Source: Streptomyces sp. ISL-96
Lineage (GTDB): Bacteria > Actinomycetota > Actinomycetes > Streptomycetales > Streptomycetaceae
DNA: 64,000 nt
Assembly (NCBI RefSeq): GCF_018614035.1
Contig: NZ_JAGGPA010000005.1
Location: forward strand, 124,001-188,000
Direction: 5' to 3'
The notes under the pieces were generated by a model, which had not been told where the DNA came from, did no database searches, and saw only the letters and a program-made list of their open reading frames with translations. Within the stretch, counting starts at the first letter, position 1; every line of letters starts with the position of its first letter. A program made the position numbers and the translations under genes. Shown here one piece after another: positions 8,170 through 17,606 of the stretch.

Positions 8170-9432
8170 ATGACGCTTCTCAACACTCCCCTGCATGAGC
8201 TCGACCCCGACGTCGCCGCCGCCGTCGACGCCGAGCTGCTCCGCCAGCAGTCCACCCTCGAAATGATCGCCTCGGAGAACTTCGCTCCGGTCGCCGTCAT
8301 GGAGGCCCAGGGCTCCGTACTCACCAACAAGTACGCCGAGGGCTATCCGGGCCGCCGCTACTACGGCGGCTGCGAGCACGTCGACGTGGTCGAGCAGATC
8401 GCGATCGACCGCATCAAGGCGCTCTTCGGCGCCGAGCACGCGAACGTACAGCCGCACTCGGGCGCCCAGGCCAACGCGGCCGCGATGTTCGCGCTGATCA
8501 AGCCCGGCGACACGATCATGGGCCTGAACCTCGCCCACGGCGGGCACCTGACCCACGGCATGAAGATCAACTTCTCCGGCAAGCTCTACAACGTGGTCGC
8601 GTACCACGTCGACGACACCACCGGTGAGGTCGACATGGCCGAGGTCGAGCGCCTCGCCAAGGAGTCGAAGCCGAAGCTGATCGTGGCCGGCTGGTCGGCG
8701 TACCCGCGCCAGCTGGACTTCGCCGCCTTCCGCCGCATCGCGGACGAGGTCGGCGCGTACCTCATGGTCGACATGGCGCACTTCGCCGGCCTGGTCGCCG
8801 CGGGCCTGCACCCGAACCCGGTGCCGCACGCCCACGTCGTCACGACGACCACGCACAAGACGCTCGGCGGCCCGCGCGGCGGTGTGATCCTGTCGACTCA
8901 GGAGCTCGCCAAGAAGATCAACTCCGCGGTCTTCCCCGGTCAGCAGGGCGGCCCGCTGGAGCACGTCATCGCCGCGAAGGCCGTCTCCTTCAAGGTGGCG
9001 GCCTCCGAGGAGTTCAAGGAGCGCCAGCAGCGCACCCTGGACGGTGCCCGCATCCTGGCCGAGCGCCTGGTGCAGGCGGACGTCACCGAGCACGGCGTGT
9101 CCGTCCTCACCGGCGGCACGGACGTCCACCTGGTCCTCGTCGACCTGCGGAACTCCGAGCTCGACGGCCAGCAGGCCGAGGACCGCCTCCACGGGCTCGG
9201 CATCACGGTCAACCGCAACGCCATCCCGAACGACCCCCGGCCCCCGATGGTCACCTCGGGTCTGCGGATCGGTACGCCGGCCCTGGCGACCCGCGGTTTC
9301 CAGACCGAGGACTTCGCCGAGGTCGCGGACATCATCGCCGAGGCGCTGAAGCCGTCGTACGACGCCGACGCCCTGTCCGCCCGCGTCACGGCGCTGGCCG
9401 GCAAGCACCCGCTTTACCCTGGTCTGAAGTAG
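8170..9432 (+). CDS. glyA: Serine hydroxymethyltransferase
   Basis: 420 aa, PLP enzyme interconverting serine and glycine with tetrahydrofolate. Visible motifs are [28 protein letters not shown], the substrate/PLP region [10 protein letters not shown], and the PLP-lysine segment [14 protein letters not shown] (Lys around residue 228), then [13 protein letters not shown] and ATG are adjacent at 8167 and 8170; I use the ATG, but either is possible and the ribosome site is weak, which suggests coupling to gcvH. Together with sdaA it would route glycine to serine and on to pyruvate. Confidence 0.95.
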   Translation: MTLLNTPLHELDPDVAAAVDAELLRQQSTLEMIASENFAPVAVMEAQGSVLTNKYAEGYPGRRYYGGCEHVDVVEQIAIDRIKALFGAEHANVQPHSGAQANAAAMFALIKPGDTIMGLNLAHGGHLTHGMKINFSGKLYNVVAYHVDDTTGEVDMAEVERLAKESKPKLIVAGWSAYPRQLDFAAFRRIADEVGAYLMVDMAHFAGLVAAGLHPNPVPHAHVVTTTTHKTLGGPRGGVILSTQELAKKINSAVFPGQQGGPLEHVIAAKAVSFKVAASEEFKERQQRTLDGARILAERLVQADVTEHGVSVLTGGTDVHLVLVDLRNSELDGQQAEDRLHGLGITVNRNAIPNDPRPPMVTSGLRIGTPALATRGFQTEDFAEVADIIAEALKPSYDADALSARVTALAGKHPLYPGLK

Positions 9433-9457
9433 TTACGTACGACACAGACTGAATAAC

Positions 9458-9495
9458 GGGGCACCGCGCACACTGAACAGTGAGTGCGGTGCCCC
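9458..9495 (+). terminator. Hairpin between glyA and sdaA
   Basis: GGGGCACCGC at 9458-9467 pairs with GCGGTGCCCC at 9486-9495 (10-bp perfect stem). It sits 25 bp after the glyA stop, so glyA and sdaA may be at least partly separate transcripts. Confidence 0.7.
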
Positions 9496-9574
9496 GCACC
9501 GTGTTGCCCCGCCTTGATCATCTGCACCACCCCGGCAGACAACGGCGTCTTCCCCACCACTTAGGAGTTACCCC

Positions 9575-10942
9575 GTGGCCATCTCGGTCTTCGACCTGTT
9601 CTCGATCGGCATCGGCCCCTCCAGCTCCCACACGGTCGGCCCGATGCGCGCCGCCCGCCTGTTCGCGGGCCGCCTGAAGAACGACGGCCTGATGGCCCAC
9701 ACCGCCTCGATACGCGCCGAGCTGTTCGGCTCGCTCGGCGCGACCGGCCACGGCCACGGCACCCCGAAGGCCGTGCTGCTCGGCCTGGAGGGGAACTCCC
9801 CGCGCACGGTCGACGTCGAGACCGCCGACGAGCAGGTCGAGCGGATCAAGGCGGACAAGCGCCTCAGCCTCCTGGGCGTGCACGAGATCGCCTTCGACTT
9901 CGACGCGGACCTGATCCTGCACCGCCGCAAGGCCCTGCCGTACCACGCCAACGGCATGACGCTGTGGGCGTACGACGCCGAGGGCGCGCCACTGCTGGAG
10001 AAGACGTACTACTCGGTGGGCGGCGGCTTCGTCGTCGACGAGGACGCGGTGGGCGAGGACCGCATCAAGCTCGACGACACAGTGCTGAAGTACCCCTTCC
10101 GCACCGGCGACGAGCTGCTGCGCCTGGCGAAGGAAACGGGCCTGTCGATCTCCGCCCTGATGCTGGAGAACGAGAAGGCGTGGCGCACCGAGCCCGAGAT
10201 CCGCGAGGGGCTGCTGGAGATCTGGCGCGCCATGCAGGACTGCGTCGCGCGGGGCATGGCACAGGAGGGCATCCTGCCCGGCGGCCTGAAGGTGCGCCGC
10301 CGCGCCGCGAACACCGCGCGCAAGCTGCGCTCCGAGGGCGACCCGCTGGCCCTCGCGATGGAGTGGATCACGCTCTACGCGATGGCGGTCAACGAGGAGA
10401 ACGCCGCGGGCGGCCGCGTCGTCACCGCCCCGACGAACGGCGCCGCGGGCATCATCCCGGCGGTCCTGCACTACTACATGAACTTCATCCCGGGCGCGGA
10501 CGAGGAGGGCGTGGTCCGCTTCCTGCTCTCCGCGGGCGCGATCGGCATGCTCTTCAAGGAGAACGCCTCGATCTCCGGCGCCGAGGTCGGCTGCCAGGGC
10601 GAGGTCGGCTCCGCCTGCTCGATGGCGGCCGGCGCCCTGGCCGAGGTCCTCGGCGGCACCCCCGAGCAGGTCGAGAACGCCGCCGAGATCGGCATGGAGC
10701 ACAACCTGGGCCTGACCTGTGACCCGGTCGGCGGCCTGGTCCAGATCCCGTGCATCGAGCGCAACGGCATGGCGGCGGTCAAGGCGGTCACGGCGGCGAA
10801 GATGGCGATGCGCGGCGACGGCAGCCACAAGGTCTCCCTGGATAAGGTCATCAAGACCATGAAGGAGACCGGCGCGGACATGTCGGTCAAGTACAAGGAG
10901 ACCGCGCGCGGCGGGCTCGCGGTGAACATCATCGAGTGCTGA
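9575..10942 (+). CDS. sdaA: L-serine ammonia-lyase (L-serine dehydratase)
   Basis: 455 aa, single-chain iron-sulfur L-serine dehydratase converting serine to pyruvate and ammonia. The N-terminal beta domain has [20 protein letters not shown]; the C-terminal alpha domain has the cysteine-bearing segments [15 protein letters not shown] and [17 protein letters not shown] that hold the [4Fe-4S] cluster, and ends NIIEC as usual. The GTG at 9575 has AGGAG seven bases upstream. The last 20 codons and the downstream terminator are present again at 28556-28689, at the far end of the hydrogenase island. The gene itself is complete, so integration at its 3' end preserved the reading frame. Confidence 0.95.
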   Translation: MAISVFDLFSIGIGPSSSHTVGPMRAARLFAGRLKNDGLMAHTASIRAELFGSLGATGHGHGTPKAVLLGLEGNSPRTVDVETADEQVERIKADKRLSLLGVHEIAFDFDADLILHRRKALPYHANGMTLWAYDAEGAPLLEKTYYSVGGGFVVDEDAVGEDRIKLDDTVLKYPFRTGDELLRLAKETGLSISALMLENEKAWRTEPEIREGLLEIWRAMQDCVARGMAQEGILPGGLKVRRRAANTARKLRSEGDPLALAMEWITLYAMAVNEENAAGGRVVTAPTNGAAGIIPAVLHYYMNFIPGADEEGVVRFLLSAGAIGMLFKENASISGAEVGCQGEVGSACSMAAGALAEVLGGTPEQVENAAEIGMEHNLGLTCDPVGGLVQIPCIERNGMAAVKAVTAAKMAMRGDGSHKVSLDKVIKTMKETGADMSVKYKETARGGLAVNIIEC

Positions 10943-11012
10943 GGTTCTCGGCCCTGACCAGCGCGTTTCGTTCTTTCGGCGCTGTCAGGGCCTTCCCTGC
11001 TTGCACAGCGGA
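10880..11012 (+). repeat. Left boundary repeat of island (attL-like, sdaA 3' end)
   Basis: The segment from the ATG-containing codon 21 before the sdaA stop through the terminator and the following TTCCCTGCTTGCAC is repeated directly at 28556-28689. By my hand alignment the two copies differ at about 15 positions and one indel over about 133 bp (near 88% identity). Apart from the first codons, the coding differences are synonymous (GTC/GTG, GGG/GGC, CTC/CTG). Confidence 0.85.
10950..10992 (+). terminator. sdaA terminator
   Basis: GGCCCTGACCAGCGC (10950-10964) pairs with GCGCTGTCAGGGCC (10979-10992) with a single bulged C and a 14-nt loop, starting eight bases after the sdaA stop. It is duplicated as part of the island boundary repeat. 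Confidence 0.85.
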
Positions 11013-11064
11013 AAGTCCCTGGAAAATCCCTCGGACAGACCTGAAAGTCCCTGAAAAGTCCCTG
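11011..11064 (+). repeat. Short direct repeats beside the left island boundary
   Basis: GAAAGTCCCTG occurs at 11011-11021 and 11043-11053, and AAAAGTCCCTG at 11054-11064; degenerate AAATCCC units lie between. Such spaced 11-bp repeats beside an att core resemble arm-type binding sites of tyrosine integrases, but no integrase is left to test this. The following 11065-11371 shows no gene or structure I can support. Confidence 0.5.
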
Positions 11065-11371
11065 GGAAATCCCACGGGATGGCCGTCTGGCCTGGGGGTT
11101 CGTGGCACCTACTCCACGACGGATGCCCCTCGGGCACAGCCGCCCGATGACTCATCACGGAAAACCCCTCGAAACTGCGATGGCCCGCGCCTCGGAGGCG
11201 GCTGGGGAGACGCGATGTTCGCCGCACCGACGTGCGATCCGCCTCGATACCTACGGCAAGAATCCGACACAAGGGCGCCCGGGTCCGGGATAGTCGCGGC
11301 ACCGCCCTGCCCGTCCACCGCCCCAAGCATGTATTAAATCGATCCCATACCCCATTGAATGGGCACCGTTC

Positions 11372-11879
11372 GATACATGGATGCTGCGGAAAGCTCCTGC
11401 TTGGAGCAGCGGCTGGCCGGCCTCTCCCCACGTTCACGACGGCGCAGGTACGTCAGTCCCTGCTCTCCCCCGCGATCTGGCGTCCTTGGTCGCGGAAGGG
11501 GAGATAGACGAACTGTCCCGTGGGGTGTACCGCCAGGCAGACGCACCGGAGACCACGCACACGGATCTTCTGGCCGTGTGCACGCGAGCTCCTCGCGCTG
11601 TCGTCTGCGGTGAGTCTGCCCTGGCCCTGCACGAGCTGATCGACGACATCCCCGTAGCAGTACACATCGCCAAGAACGCGGCCCGTGTACAACGCAGTCC
11701 GCAGCGTCGTCGACGCGATGCGTCACCGCAACCGCATCGGCGAGACCCTCGTTCTGTCCGCACTCGGCCGCTACCTGCGCCGAAGCGGACGCGGGGGAAT
11801 CAGCGAACTCCAGCACATCGCGCGCGAGCTGGGCGCACTCTCCGCCATCCGCCCCGCCGTAGAAGCGGTGCTCGCCTGA
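11372..11879 (+). pseudogene. AbiEi-type antitoxin, frameshifted and internally deleted
   Basis: Fragments of a type IV antitoxin of the AbiEi family lie in order but in different frames. PTFTTAQVRQS is in one frame. The winged-helix part LPRDLASLVAEGEIDELSRG, followed by VVCGESALALHELIDDIPVAVHI (11459-11690), is in a second. The C-terminal part VVDAMRHRNRIGETLVLSAL through RPAVEAVLA (11685-11879) is back in the first. The stretch of roughly 50 residues usually found between the last two parts is missing. The stop overlaps the start of an AbiEii-like remnant (TGATG), the normal abiE gene order. Non-functional as read. Confidence 0.65.
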
Positions 11880-11920
11880 TGGCCAACCCCGCACGCGACA
11901 CCACCGCCGGCCGCGTCTAC
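11879..11920 (+). pseudogene. AbiEii-type toxin, 5' stub only
   Basis: Begins at the ATG overlapping the AbiEi stop and reads MANPARDTTAGRVY, the usual start of actinobacterial AbiEii nucleotidyltransferase toxins. After this residue the reading changes abruptly to IS5-type transposase sequence, so the toxin was cut off by an insertion or deletion. Too short to function. Confidence 0.55.
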
Positions 11921-11922
11921 TG

Positions 11923-12115
11923 GGCGCGATCGTCGGACGGCCACGCGAGCGGTCCGACGCGCTGCTGCGTGACCATGGCTACGACCACGACAAGTACCGC
12001 CGAATGGTCTGGGCGATGAGCGTGAAGCCGGTGATCGCCCGCCGCGGGGTTCCTCACAGATCCGGACTCGGAGTCCACCGCTGGTGGTCGAACTGACCGT
12101 CGACTCCTTCACCTT
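11923..12115 (+). pseudogene. IS5-family transposase remnant
   Basis: The frame from 11923 reads DALLRDHGYDHDKYRRMVWA then MSVKPVIARRGVPHRSGLGV followed by HRW, matching the C-terminal part of IS5-group DDE transposases, where the second Asp region RGYD and the GSGLGxxRWVVER catalytic segment occur. A stop at 12094-12096 and a frame change just before VVE show it is broken. It replaces the body of the AbiEii gene. No terminal inverted repeats are recognisable. Confidence 0.6.
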
Positions 12116-12210
12116 TGGCTCATTCCGGTATAAATAGGATAATCAACCTATTCGTGGGATGGCGCGCGTACCCACCGCCCATCACCGTCACAGGACAGGC
12201 AGGCCAGGTC

Positions 12211-12600
12211 ATGGCGAAGAAGCCGGAGTCGTCCCAGCCGTCACACGGCGAGGGGCCGAGCAGGCACCAGGGCAAGCACCAGCACGGCTGGGCACCGGAT
12301 GTGGACGAGACGCGCCAGCAGGACAACCCGAGCGCGCACCGTTCGTTCCATACGGACGAGTACGCCCCCGGGAAGGGCCCGGGCCGGAAGGTCTCCCGAG
12401 AGGAGAAGACGCCAGTGCCGGGGGACACGGCCAAGAGCCTCAGCGACCGGGGAGAGGACCACGCCAAGGCGAACGACGAGGAAGGCATGCACGACCGGGG
12501 CCGCAAGGGCAGGTCCCGACGGCCCAGCGGCAGCAAGGACGCCTCGGCCTTCACGGGCGTGGACCCGCAGGACCCGCCCGACAAGCACAAGAGGGGCTAG
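12211..12600 (+). CDS. Hydrophilic, disordered conserved protein of unknown function
   Basis: 129 aa, very rich in Lys, Asp, Glu, His, Pro and Ser with no hydrophobic core: MAKKPESSQPSHGEG at the start and VDPQDPPDKHKRG at the end. It looks intrinsically disordered and resembles small hydrophilic proteins common in Streptomyces; no domain is identifiable. The ATG at 12211 is preferred to an upstream in-frame start at 12115 because the intervening sequence is AT-richer and reads poorly. An AATAGG/CCTATT inverted repeat lies upstream at 12133-12152. It is convergent with the hydrogenase operon and sits inside the island; there is no evidence that it takes part in hydrogenase assembly. Confidence 0.65.
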   Translation: MAKKPESSQPSHGEGPSRHQGKHQHGWAPDVDETRQQDNPSAHRSFHTDEYAPGKGPGRKVSREEKTPVPGDTAKSLSDRGEDHAKANDEEGMHDRGRKGRSRRPSGSKDASAFTGVDPQDPPDKHKRG

Positions 12601-12613
12601 CACAGCCCGGCTC

Positions 12614-12642
12614 GCGCCGCCGCGCCCCCTCGGCGGCGGCGC
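12614..12642. terminator. Bidirectional terminator hairpin
   Basis: GCGCCGCCG (12614-12622) pairs with CGGCGGCGC (12634-12642) between the convergent ends of the hydrophilic-protein gene and hypE. GC-rich, without a T-tract, as usual for Streptomyces. Confidence 0.65.
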
Positions 12643-12656
12643 GGCCAGCTGGCGGG

Positions 12657-13730
12657 TCAGCAGATCCGGGGCAGCTGCTCCCCCATCGGCAGGTCGACCA
12701 CGCGAGTGCCCCCGAGGCCGGTGCGGGCCACCACCATGCCGGGGTGTGCCTCCACGGCCTCACCGATCACCGTCGCCGCCGCGCCCAGGGGGTGCGCGCG
12801 CATCGCGTCCAGAACCGCGTCCGCGTGCTCGCGAGGGACGAACGCGACCAGCTTGCCCTCGTTGGCCACGTACAGCGGATCCAGGCCCAGGATGGCGCAG
12901 GCATTGGCCACGGTCGGCGGGACGGGAACGCCGCGTTCCTGGATGACCACACCGGTGCCGGAAGCGGCCGCGATCTCGTTGAGCGCGGCGGCCAGGCCGC
13001 CGCGGGTGGGATCCCGCAGGACGTGCAGGTCCGGGGTGACCGCCAGCATGGCCTCGACGAGTCCGCCGAGAGCCGCGCAGTCACTCTCGATCTCGACGCC
13101 GAACTCCAGGCCCTCGCGCACACTCATGATCGTCACGCCGTGGACGCCGATGTCCCCACTGACGATCACCACGTCGCCGGGGACGACGCGCTGCGGCCTC
13201 AGGTCGACCCCTGCCGGGATGAGACCGATCCCGGAGGTGTTGATGTAGATGCCGTCCCCGTGACCGGCTTCCACGACCTTGGTGTCGCCGGTCGCGACTT
13301 CCACCCCCGCTGCCCGCGCAGCCGCCCCCATGGCCTCTGCCACGCGTCCCACCACGGCGACCTCGACGCCCTCCTCCAGGATGAATCCGCAGGACAGGTA
13401 CGCGGCCCGGGCGCCGCTCATGGCCAGGTCGTTGACGGTGCCGTTGACGGCGAGGTCACCGATGCTCCCGCCGGGAAAGAACAGCGGCCGCACCACGAAG
13501 GAGTCGGTGGAGAAGGCCAGTCGCGCCCCGCCGAGCGATACAGCGGCGAAGTCGCCCAGTTGGGCGAGGACCTCTCCGCCGAAGGCAGGCGCGAAGATGT
13601 GCTGCACCAGTTCGGCGGAGAGTGCGCCGCCGCCCCCGTGGCCCATCACCACCCGAGGATGGTCGCGCAGCGGGGCCGGACAGGTCCAGGTGGTGAGGTC
13701 CGGTGCACGGAGCTGGGTGACGTCAGGCAA
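12657..13730 (-). CDS. hypE: Hydrogenase maturation factor HypE
   Basis: Makes the cyanide ligands of the [NiFe] centre: HypF carbamoylates its C-terminal cysteine, which HypE then dehydrates to thiocyanate. Motifs are [15 protein letters not shown] near the N-terminus, the AIR-synthase-like ATP-binding core and the essential C-terminal PRIC ending. The start is uncertain. A TTG at 13728-13730 has GGAGG nine bases upstream and overlaps the hypD stop, giving coupled translation and 357 residues; a GTG at 13791-13793 would add 21 residues inside hypD. It is the last gene of the operon. Confidence 0.93.
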   Translation of the reverse strand: MPDVTQLRAPDLTTWTCPAPLRDHPRVVMGHGGGGALSAELVQHIFAPAFGGEVLAQLGDFAAVSLGGARLAFSTDSFVVRPLFFPGGSIGDLAVNGTVNDLAMSGARAAYLSCGFILEEGVEVAVVGRVAEAMGAAARAAGVEVATGDTKVVEAGHGDGIYINTSGIGLIPAGVDLRPQRVVPGDVVIVSGDIGVHGVTIMSVREGLEFGVEIESDCAALGGLVEAMLAVTPDLHVLRDPTRGGLAAALNEIAAASGTGVVIQERGVPVPPTVANACAILGLDPLYVANEGKLVAFVPREHADAVLDAMRAHPLGAAATVIGEAVEAHPGMVVARTGLGGTRVVDLPMGEQLPRIC

Positions 13731-14847
13731 CGGGGCTCGCCTCCAGGGGTGCGGTGGTGGTGTCGAGGCGCCGGTAGAGGTAGTACGCGGCACACGCCCC
13801 CTCGCTGGAGACCATGGTGGCCCCGAGCGGACTGCGGGGAGTGCAGGTGGTCCCGAACGCCTCGCACTCGTTCGGCTTCAGCAGGCCTTGCAGCACCTCG
13901 CCGCTCCGGCACTCGGCCGGCTCCCGGGTGTGGATGCCGGTCACCGAGAAGCGGTACTCGGCGTCGTAGTCCCGGTAGCGGGGGGACAGCCGCCAGCCGC
14001 TGTCGGGGATCACTCCGATGCCGCGCCAGGCCCGGTCGGTGACCTCGAACACGTCCTCCAGCATGGCCAGTGCGGAGGGGTTTCCTTCGGGCCGGACCGC
14101 ACGCGAGTAGGCGTTCTCGACCGTGTGCTCGCCACGCTCCAGCTGCCGTACGGTCCGGCGTACGCCTTCCAGGATGTCCAGCGGCTCGAAGCCGGTGACC
14201 ACGATCGGGACGCGGTACCGGTCGGCCAGAGCGGGATACTCACCGACGCCCATGACGCTGCAGACGTGTCCGGCCGCGAGGAAGGCCTGGACCCGGCAGT
14301 CCGGGGACTGCATGATCGCCTCGATCGCCGGGGGGACCCGCACGTGGGACACCAGCAGGCTGAAGTTCCGGATGCCCAGCCGACGTGCCTGGTGGACCGT
14401 CATGGCGTTGGGCGGCGCGGTGGTTTCGAAGCCGATACCGAAGAACACCACCTCGCGATCCGGGTTCTCCCGGGCGATCCGCAATGCGTCGAGCGGGGAG
14501 TACACCACCCGTACGTCGCCGCCCTCACCGCGGACCTGGAACAGGTCGCGGCCGGTGCCGGGGACGCGGAGCATGTCCCCGAACGAACAGAAGATCACCT
14601 CGCGGCGGGAGGCGATCTCCAGCGCCTTGTCGATGACCTCCAGCGGAGTGACACACACAGGGCAGCCCGGCCCGTGGATCAACTCCACCAGATCGGGGAG
14701 AAGCTGGTCGATGCCGTGCCGGATGATCGTGTGCGTCTGTCCCCCGCACACCTCCATGAGGGCCCATGGTCTGGTCACCGTGGAATGGATGTCGTCGAGC
14801 AGGCGCCGGGCCAGGTCGGGGTTCTGGAATTCGTCGATGTACTTCAC
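13723..14847 (-). CDS. hypD: Hydrogenase maturation factor HypD
   Basis: 374 aa. Scaffold on which, with HypC, the Fe(CN)2CO unit is assembled. It carries the conserved motifs [26 protein letters not shown] and AGHVCSVMG, and the C-terminal cysteine cluster ([10 protein letters not shown]...CEAFG) that holds a [4Fe-4S] cluster. The ATG at 14845-14847 overlaps the hypC stop by four bases (ATGA), so the two are translationally coupled. Confidence 0.96.
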   Translation of the reverse strand: MKYIDEFQNPDLARRLLDDIHSTVTRPWALMEVCGGQTHTIIRHGIDQLLPDLVELIHGPGCPVCVTPLEVIDKALEIASRREVIFCSFGDMLRVPGTGRDLFQVRGEGGDVRVVYSPLDALRIARENPDREVVFFGIGFETTAPPNAMTVHQARRLGIRNFSLLVSHVRVPPAIEAIMQSPDCRVQAFLAAGHVCSVMGVGEYPALADRYRVPIVVTGFEPLDILEGVRRTVRQLERGEHTVENAYSRAVRPEGNPSALAMLEDVFEVTDRAWRGIGVIPDSGWRLSPRYRDYDAEYRFSVTGIHTREPAECRSGEVLQGLLKPNECEAFGTTCTPRSPLGATMVSSEGACAAYYLYRRLDTTTAPLEASPVA

Positions 14848-15164
14848 TTCTGGGCCTCCTGCGGTGCTTCACTTCCATCGGGCCACGGGGCTCCGCCCGC
14901 CTCCGCGGCCAGTTCCCACGGATCTCCGAACTCCTCCTGGAGCATGCCGAGAGTCGCGAAGAGGTCGAGCGTCTGCCTCGCCGACTGCTCGTCAAGGCGC
15001 TGGAGAGCGAACCCGACGTGCACGATGGCGTACTCGCCGACCTGGAGGTCCGGCAGGTATTCCAGGCACACCTCCTTCACCACGCCGCCGAAGTCGACGG
15101 TGGCCATACGAGTGCCGTCACGAACCTCGATGTCCATCACTTTCCCGGGTACCGCCAGGCACAT
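14844..15164 (-). CDS. hypC: Hydrogenase maturation chaperone HypC/HupF
   Basis: 106 aa. Starts [12 protein letters not shown]; Cys2, exposed after removal of Met1, coordinates the iron during transfer from HypD to the large-subunit precursor. The domain ends at about residue 75, and the remaining 30 residues are an acidic, Ala/Gly/Pro-rich tail, longer than the typical 75-90-aa HypC. It overlaps hypD by four bases and lies 48 bp after hypF. Confidence 0.95.
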   Translation of the reverse strand: MCLAVPGKVMDIEVRDGTRMATVDFGGVVKEVCLEYLPDLQVGEYAIVHVGFALQRLDEQSARQTLDLFATLGMLQEEFGDPWELAAEAGGAPWPDGSEAPQEAQK

Positions 15165-15212
15165 GGGGTTCTCCTCGCTGTGGTGGTCCGTGCCCCCTTT
15201 GCGGGTGGGGCG

Positions 15213-17606
15213 TCAGTCGGCGGTTCTGTGTCCGGCGATCACCAGTTGGCCGAGCGCCAGTCCCCCGTCGTTCGGGGGCACCTGGTGGTGGCGCAGCACC
15301 GTGAAACCGTCCTTCCGCAATGCCTCGGCGCAGGCCGAGGAGAGCAGCGCGTTGGCGAACACGCCGCCGGTCAGGGCGACGGTGTCCAGCCCGTGCCCCT
15401 CGCGTGCCACGACGCAGGTGCGGTGGACGAGGGCGGCGACCGCGCGGTGGAAGCGTGCCGCGACGAGTGCCGGTGGGACACTGGCGCGTACGTCGTCCGC
15501 GATCGCCGCCAGGACGGGCGCGGGGTCGGCGGTCCACGCGGCCCCGACGGCCCGCTGAGGGGGTCGGAGGGCGAACGCGTAGCCGGTACGACCGTCCGCG
15601 GTGCCGGCGCTCTCGGCGGTGAGCGCCGCGGCCTCCAGTTCGATGGCGGCCTGCGCCTCGTATCCGGCCCGGTGGCACACCCCCGCGAGCGAGGACACGG
15701 CGTCGAAGAGGCGGCCCATGCTGGAGGTGGGTGTGCAGTTCAGGTTCCGCTTCATCTGGGTTTCCAGCACCCGCCGTTCGTCGGGCGGGCAGACCGCTAC
15801 GCAGGGCAGGTCGTCCGTCCAGGCGATGCCGGCCGCGCGCAGGTGGGCCAGTGCCATGCGGTAGGGCCGGTGCACGGCGGCGTCGCCGCCGGGCAGCGGG
15901 ACATAGGCGAGGTGGGCGAACCGGGTGAAGCCGTCGTAGTCGGCGAGCAGGAACTCCCCGCCCCACACCGCCCCGTCGTCGCCGTATCCGGTGCCGTCGA
16001 AGCCGACGCCGATCACCCGGTGGGTGCCGTCCAGCCCGTGCTCGGCCATCGCCGCCGCGACGTGTGCGTGATGGTGCTGCACTCGCACGAGCGGCCGGCC
16101 GGCCGCGTGCCGCTCGGCCCACTGGCCGGAGCGGTAGCCGGGGTGCCGGTCGGCGGCCAGCGCCAGGGGCTCCACCCCCGTGATCGACTCCAGCTGCCGC
16201 TCGGCGCGCTCGAAGGCGTACTGCGTGGCGAGGTCGTCCATGTCCCCGATGTGGGCGGACAGCCAGGCCCGGCGCCCGTCGGCCAGGCCGAACGCGTTCT
16301 TCAGGTCTCCCCCGACCGCGAGGGTCGGCCTGACGGGCACCGGCAGGGTGATCGGCAGGGGGGCGTAGCCGCGTGACCGGCGCAGGATCATCCGTTCTCC
16401 GTCCAACACCCGCACCAGGGAGTCGTCGCACGGCACCTGGATCGGGCGGTCGTGCGTGAGCCAGGCGTCGGCCAGGTGAGCCAGCCGCTCCAGTGCCTCG
16501 GCATCGTCGGTGACGATGGGTTCGCCGGCCGTGTTCCCGCTGGTCATGACGAGCAGGCGCGGCCCGGTGGGGTCTGCGGGCAGGCCGAGCAGCAGGTGGT
16601 GCAGGGGTGTGTACGGGAGCATGACACCCAGGTCCGGACTGCCGGGCGCTACCGCGTCCGACACGCCTGGGGCCCCGAGCCTCGGTGGCGGCGTCGCCCG
16701 GCGGCGCAGGAGGACGATGGGCCGCACCCCTCCGGTCAGCAGGGCGTGCTCCTCGGGGCCGATGTGAACGAGGTGCTCGACGTCGGCGCTGTCGCGGGCC
16801 ATGAGGGCGAAGGGCTTGTCGCCGCGGGCCTTACGGCGGCGCAGCAGGGTTACGGATTCGTCCTGGGAGGCGTCGCATGCGAGGTGGTAGCCGCCGAGGC
16901 CCTTGACGGCGAGGATGGCGCCGTCGGCCAGGAGCCTGCGGGCCTGCGCGACGGGGTCCGCGGCGGGCACCTCAATGGGGGTGCCGCCCTCGGCGGTACG
17001 CAGCAGACGCAGGCGGGGCCCGCAGTGGGGGCAGGCGACCGGCTGTGCGTGGAACCGGCGGTCGGCCGGATCGGCGTACTCGCGGGCGCAGTCGGGGCAC
17101 ATCGGGAAGCCGGCCATGGTGGTGTGGGCCCGGTCGTACGGCAGGCCGGTGACGATGGTGAAGCGCGGGCCGCAGTGGGTGCACGTGATGAACGGGTGGC
17201 GGTGGCGCCGGTCGGACGGATCGGCCAGCTCGGCGAGGCATGCGGCACAGGTGGCCACGTCCGGCGAGACCAGCGTGCGCGCGGGTCCCTCGGACCGGGA
17301 GGCGATGATGGTGAACCCCGCACCGCCGGAGGCGGGAACGTCCTGGTGGTCGACGGACTCCACCACGGCCAGCGGGGGTGCTTCCGCGGCGATCCGGTCG
17401 CAGAACAGTGCCACGGCGGACGGCGTCCCCTCGACCTCCGCCACCACGCCTTCCTCCGTGTTGCTCACGTGGCCGGACAGCTCCATGGCCGTGGCCAGGC
17501 TGTACAGGAACGGCCGGAAGCCCACGCCTTGGACGACCCCCCGGACCATGACCCGGCGGCGCTGCGATGCGGGGACGCCGACAGTTCCCGGGTGCGGAGC
17601 GCTCAC
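15213..17606 (-). CDS. hypF: Carbamoyltransferase HypF
   Basis: 797 aa, full length. It activates carbamoyl phosphate and transfers the carbamoyl group to HypE. Domains in order are an acylphosphatase-like domain (VRGVVQGVGFRPFLYSLA, about residues 20-105), two zinc-finger pairs (CAACLAEL/CTHCGPRF and CPDCAREY/CPHCGPRL, about 120-200), a YrdC-like domain (about 210-390) and a Kae1-like carbamoyltransferase domain with HHHAHVAAAMAEH and GGVFANALL. The stop of hypB overlaps its start by four bases. Nothing is missing. Confidence 0.96.
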   Translation of the reverse strand: MSAPHPGTVGVPASQRRRVMVRGVVQGVGFRPFLYSLATAMELSGHVSNTEEGVVAEVEGTPSAVALFCDRIAAEAPPLAVVESVDHQDVPASGGAGFTIIASRSEGPARTLVSPDVATCAACLAELADPSDRRHRHPFITCTHCGPRFTIVTGLPYDRAHTTMAGFPMCPDCAREYADPADRRFHAQPVACPHCGPRLRLLRTAEGGTPIEVPAADPVAQARRLLADGAILAVKGLGGYHLACDASQDESVTLLRRRKARGDKPFALMARDSADVEHLVHIGPEEHALLTGGVRPIVLLRRRATPPPRLGAPGVSDAVAPGSPDLGVMLPYTPLHHLLLGLPADPTGPRLLVMTSGNTAGEPIVTDDAEALERLAHLADAWLTHDRPIQVPCDDSLVRVLDGERMILRRSRGYAPLPITLPVPVRPTLAVGGDLKNAFGLADGRRAWLSAHIGDMDDLATQYAFERAERQLESITGVEPLALAADRHPGYRSGQWAERHAAGRPLVRVQHHHAHVAAAMAEHGLDGTHRVIGVGFDGTGYGDDGAVWGGEFLLADYDGFTRFAHLAYVPLPGGDAAVHRPYRMALAHLRAAGIAWTDDLPCVAVCPPDERRVLETQMKRNLNCTPTSSMGRLFDAVSSLAGVCHRAGYEAQAAIELEAAALTAESAGTADGRTGYAFALRPPQRAVGAAWTADPAPVLAAIADDVRASVPPALVAARFHRAVAALVHRTCVVAREGHGLDTVALTGGVFANALLSSACAEALRKDGFTVLRHHQVPPNDGGLALGQLVIAGHRTAD

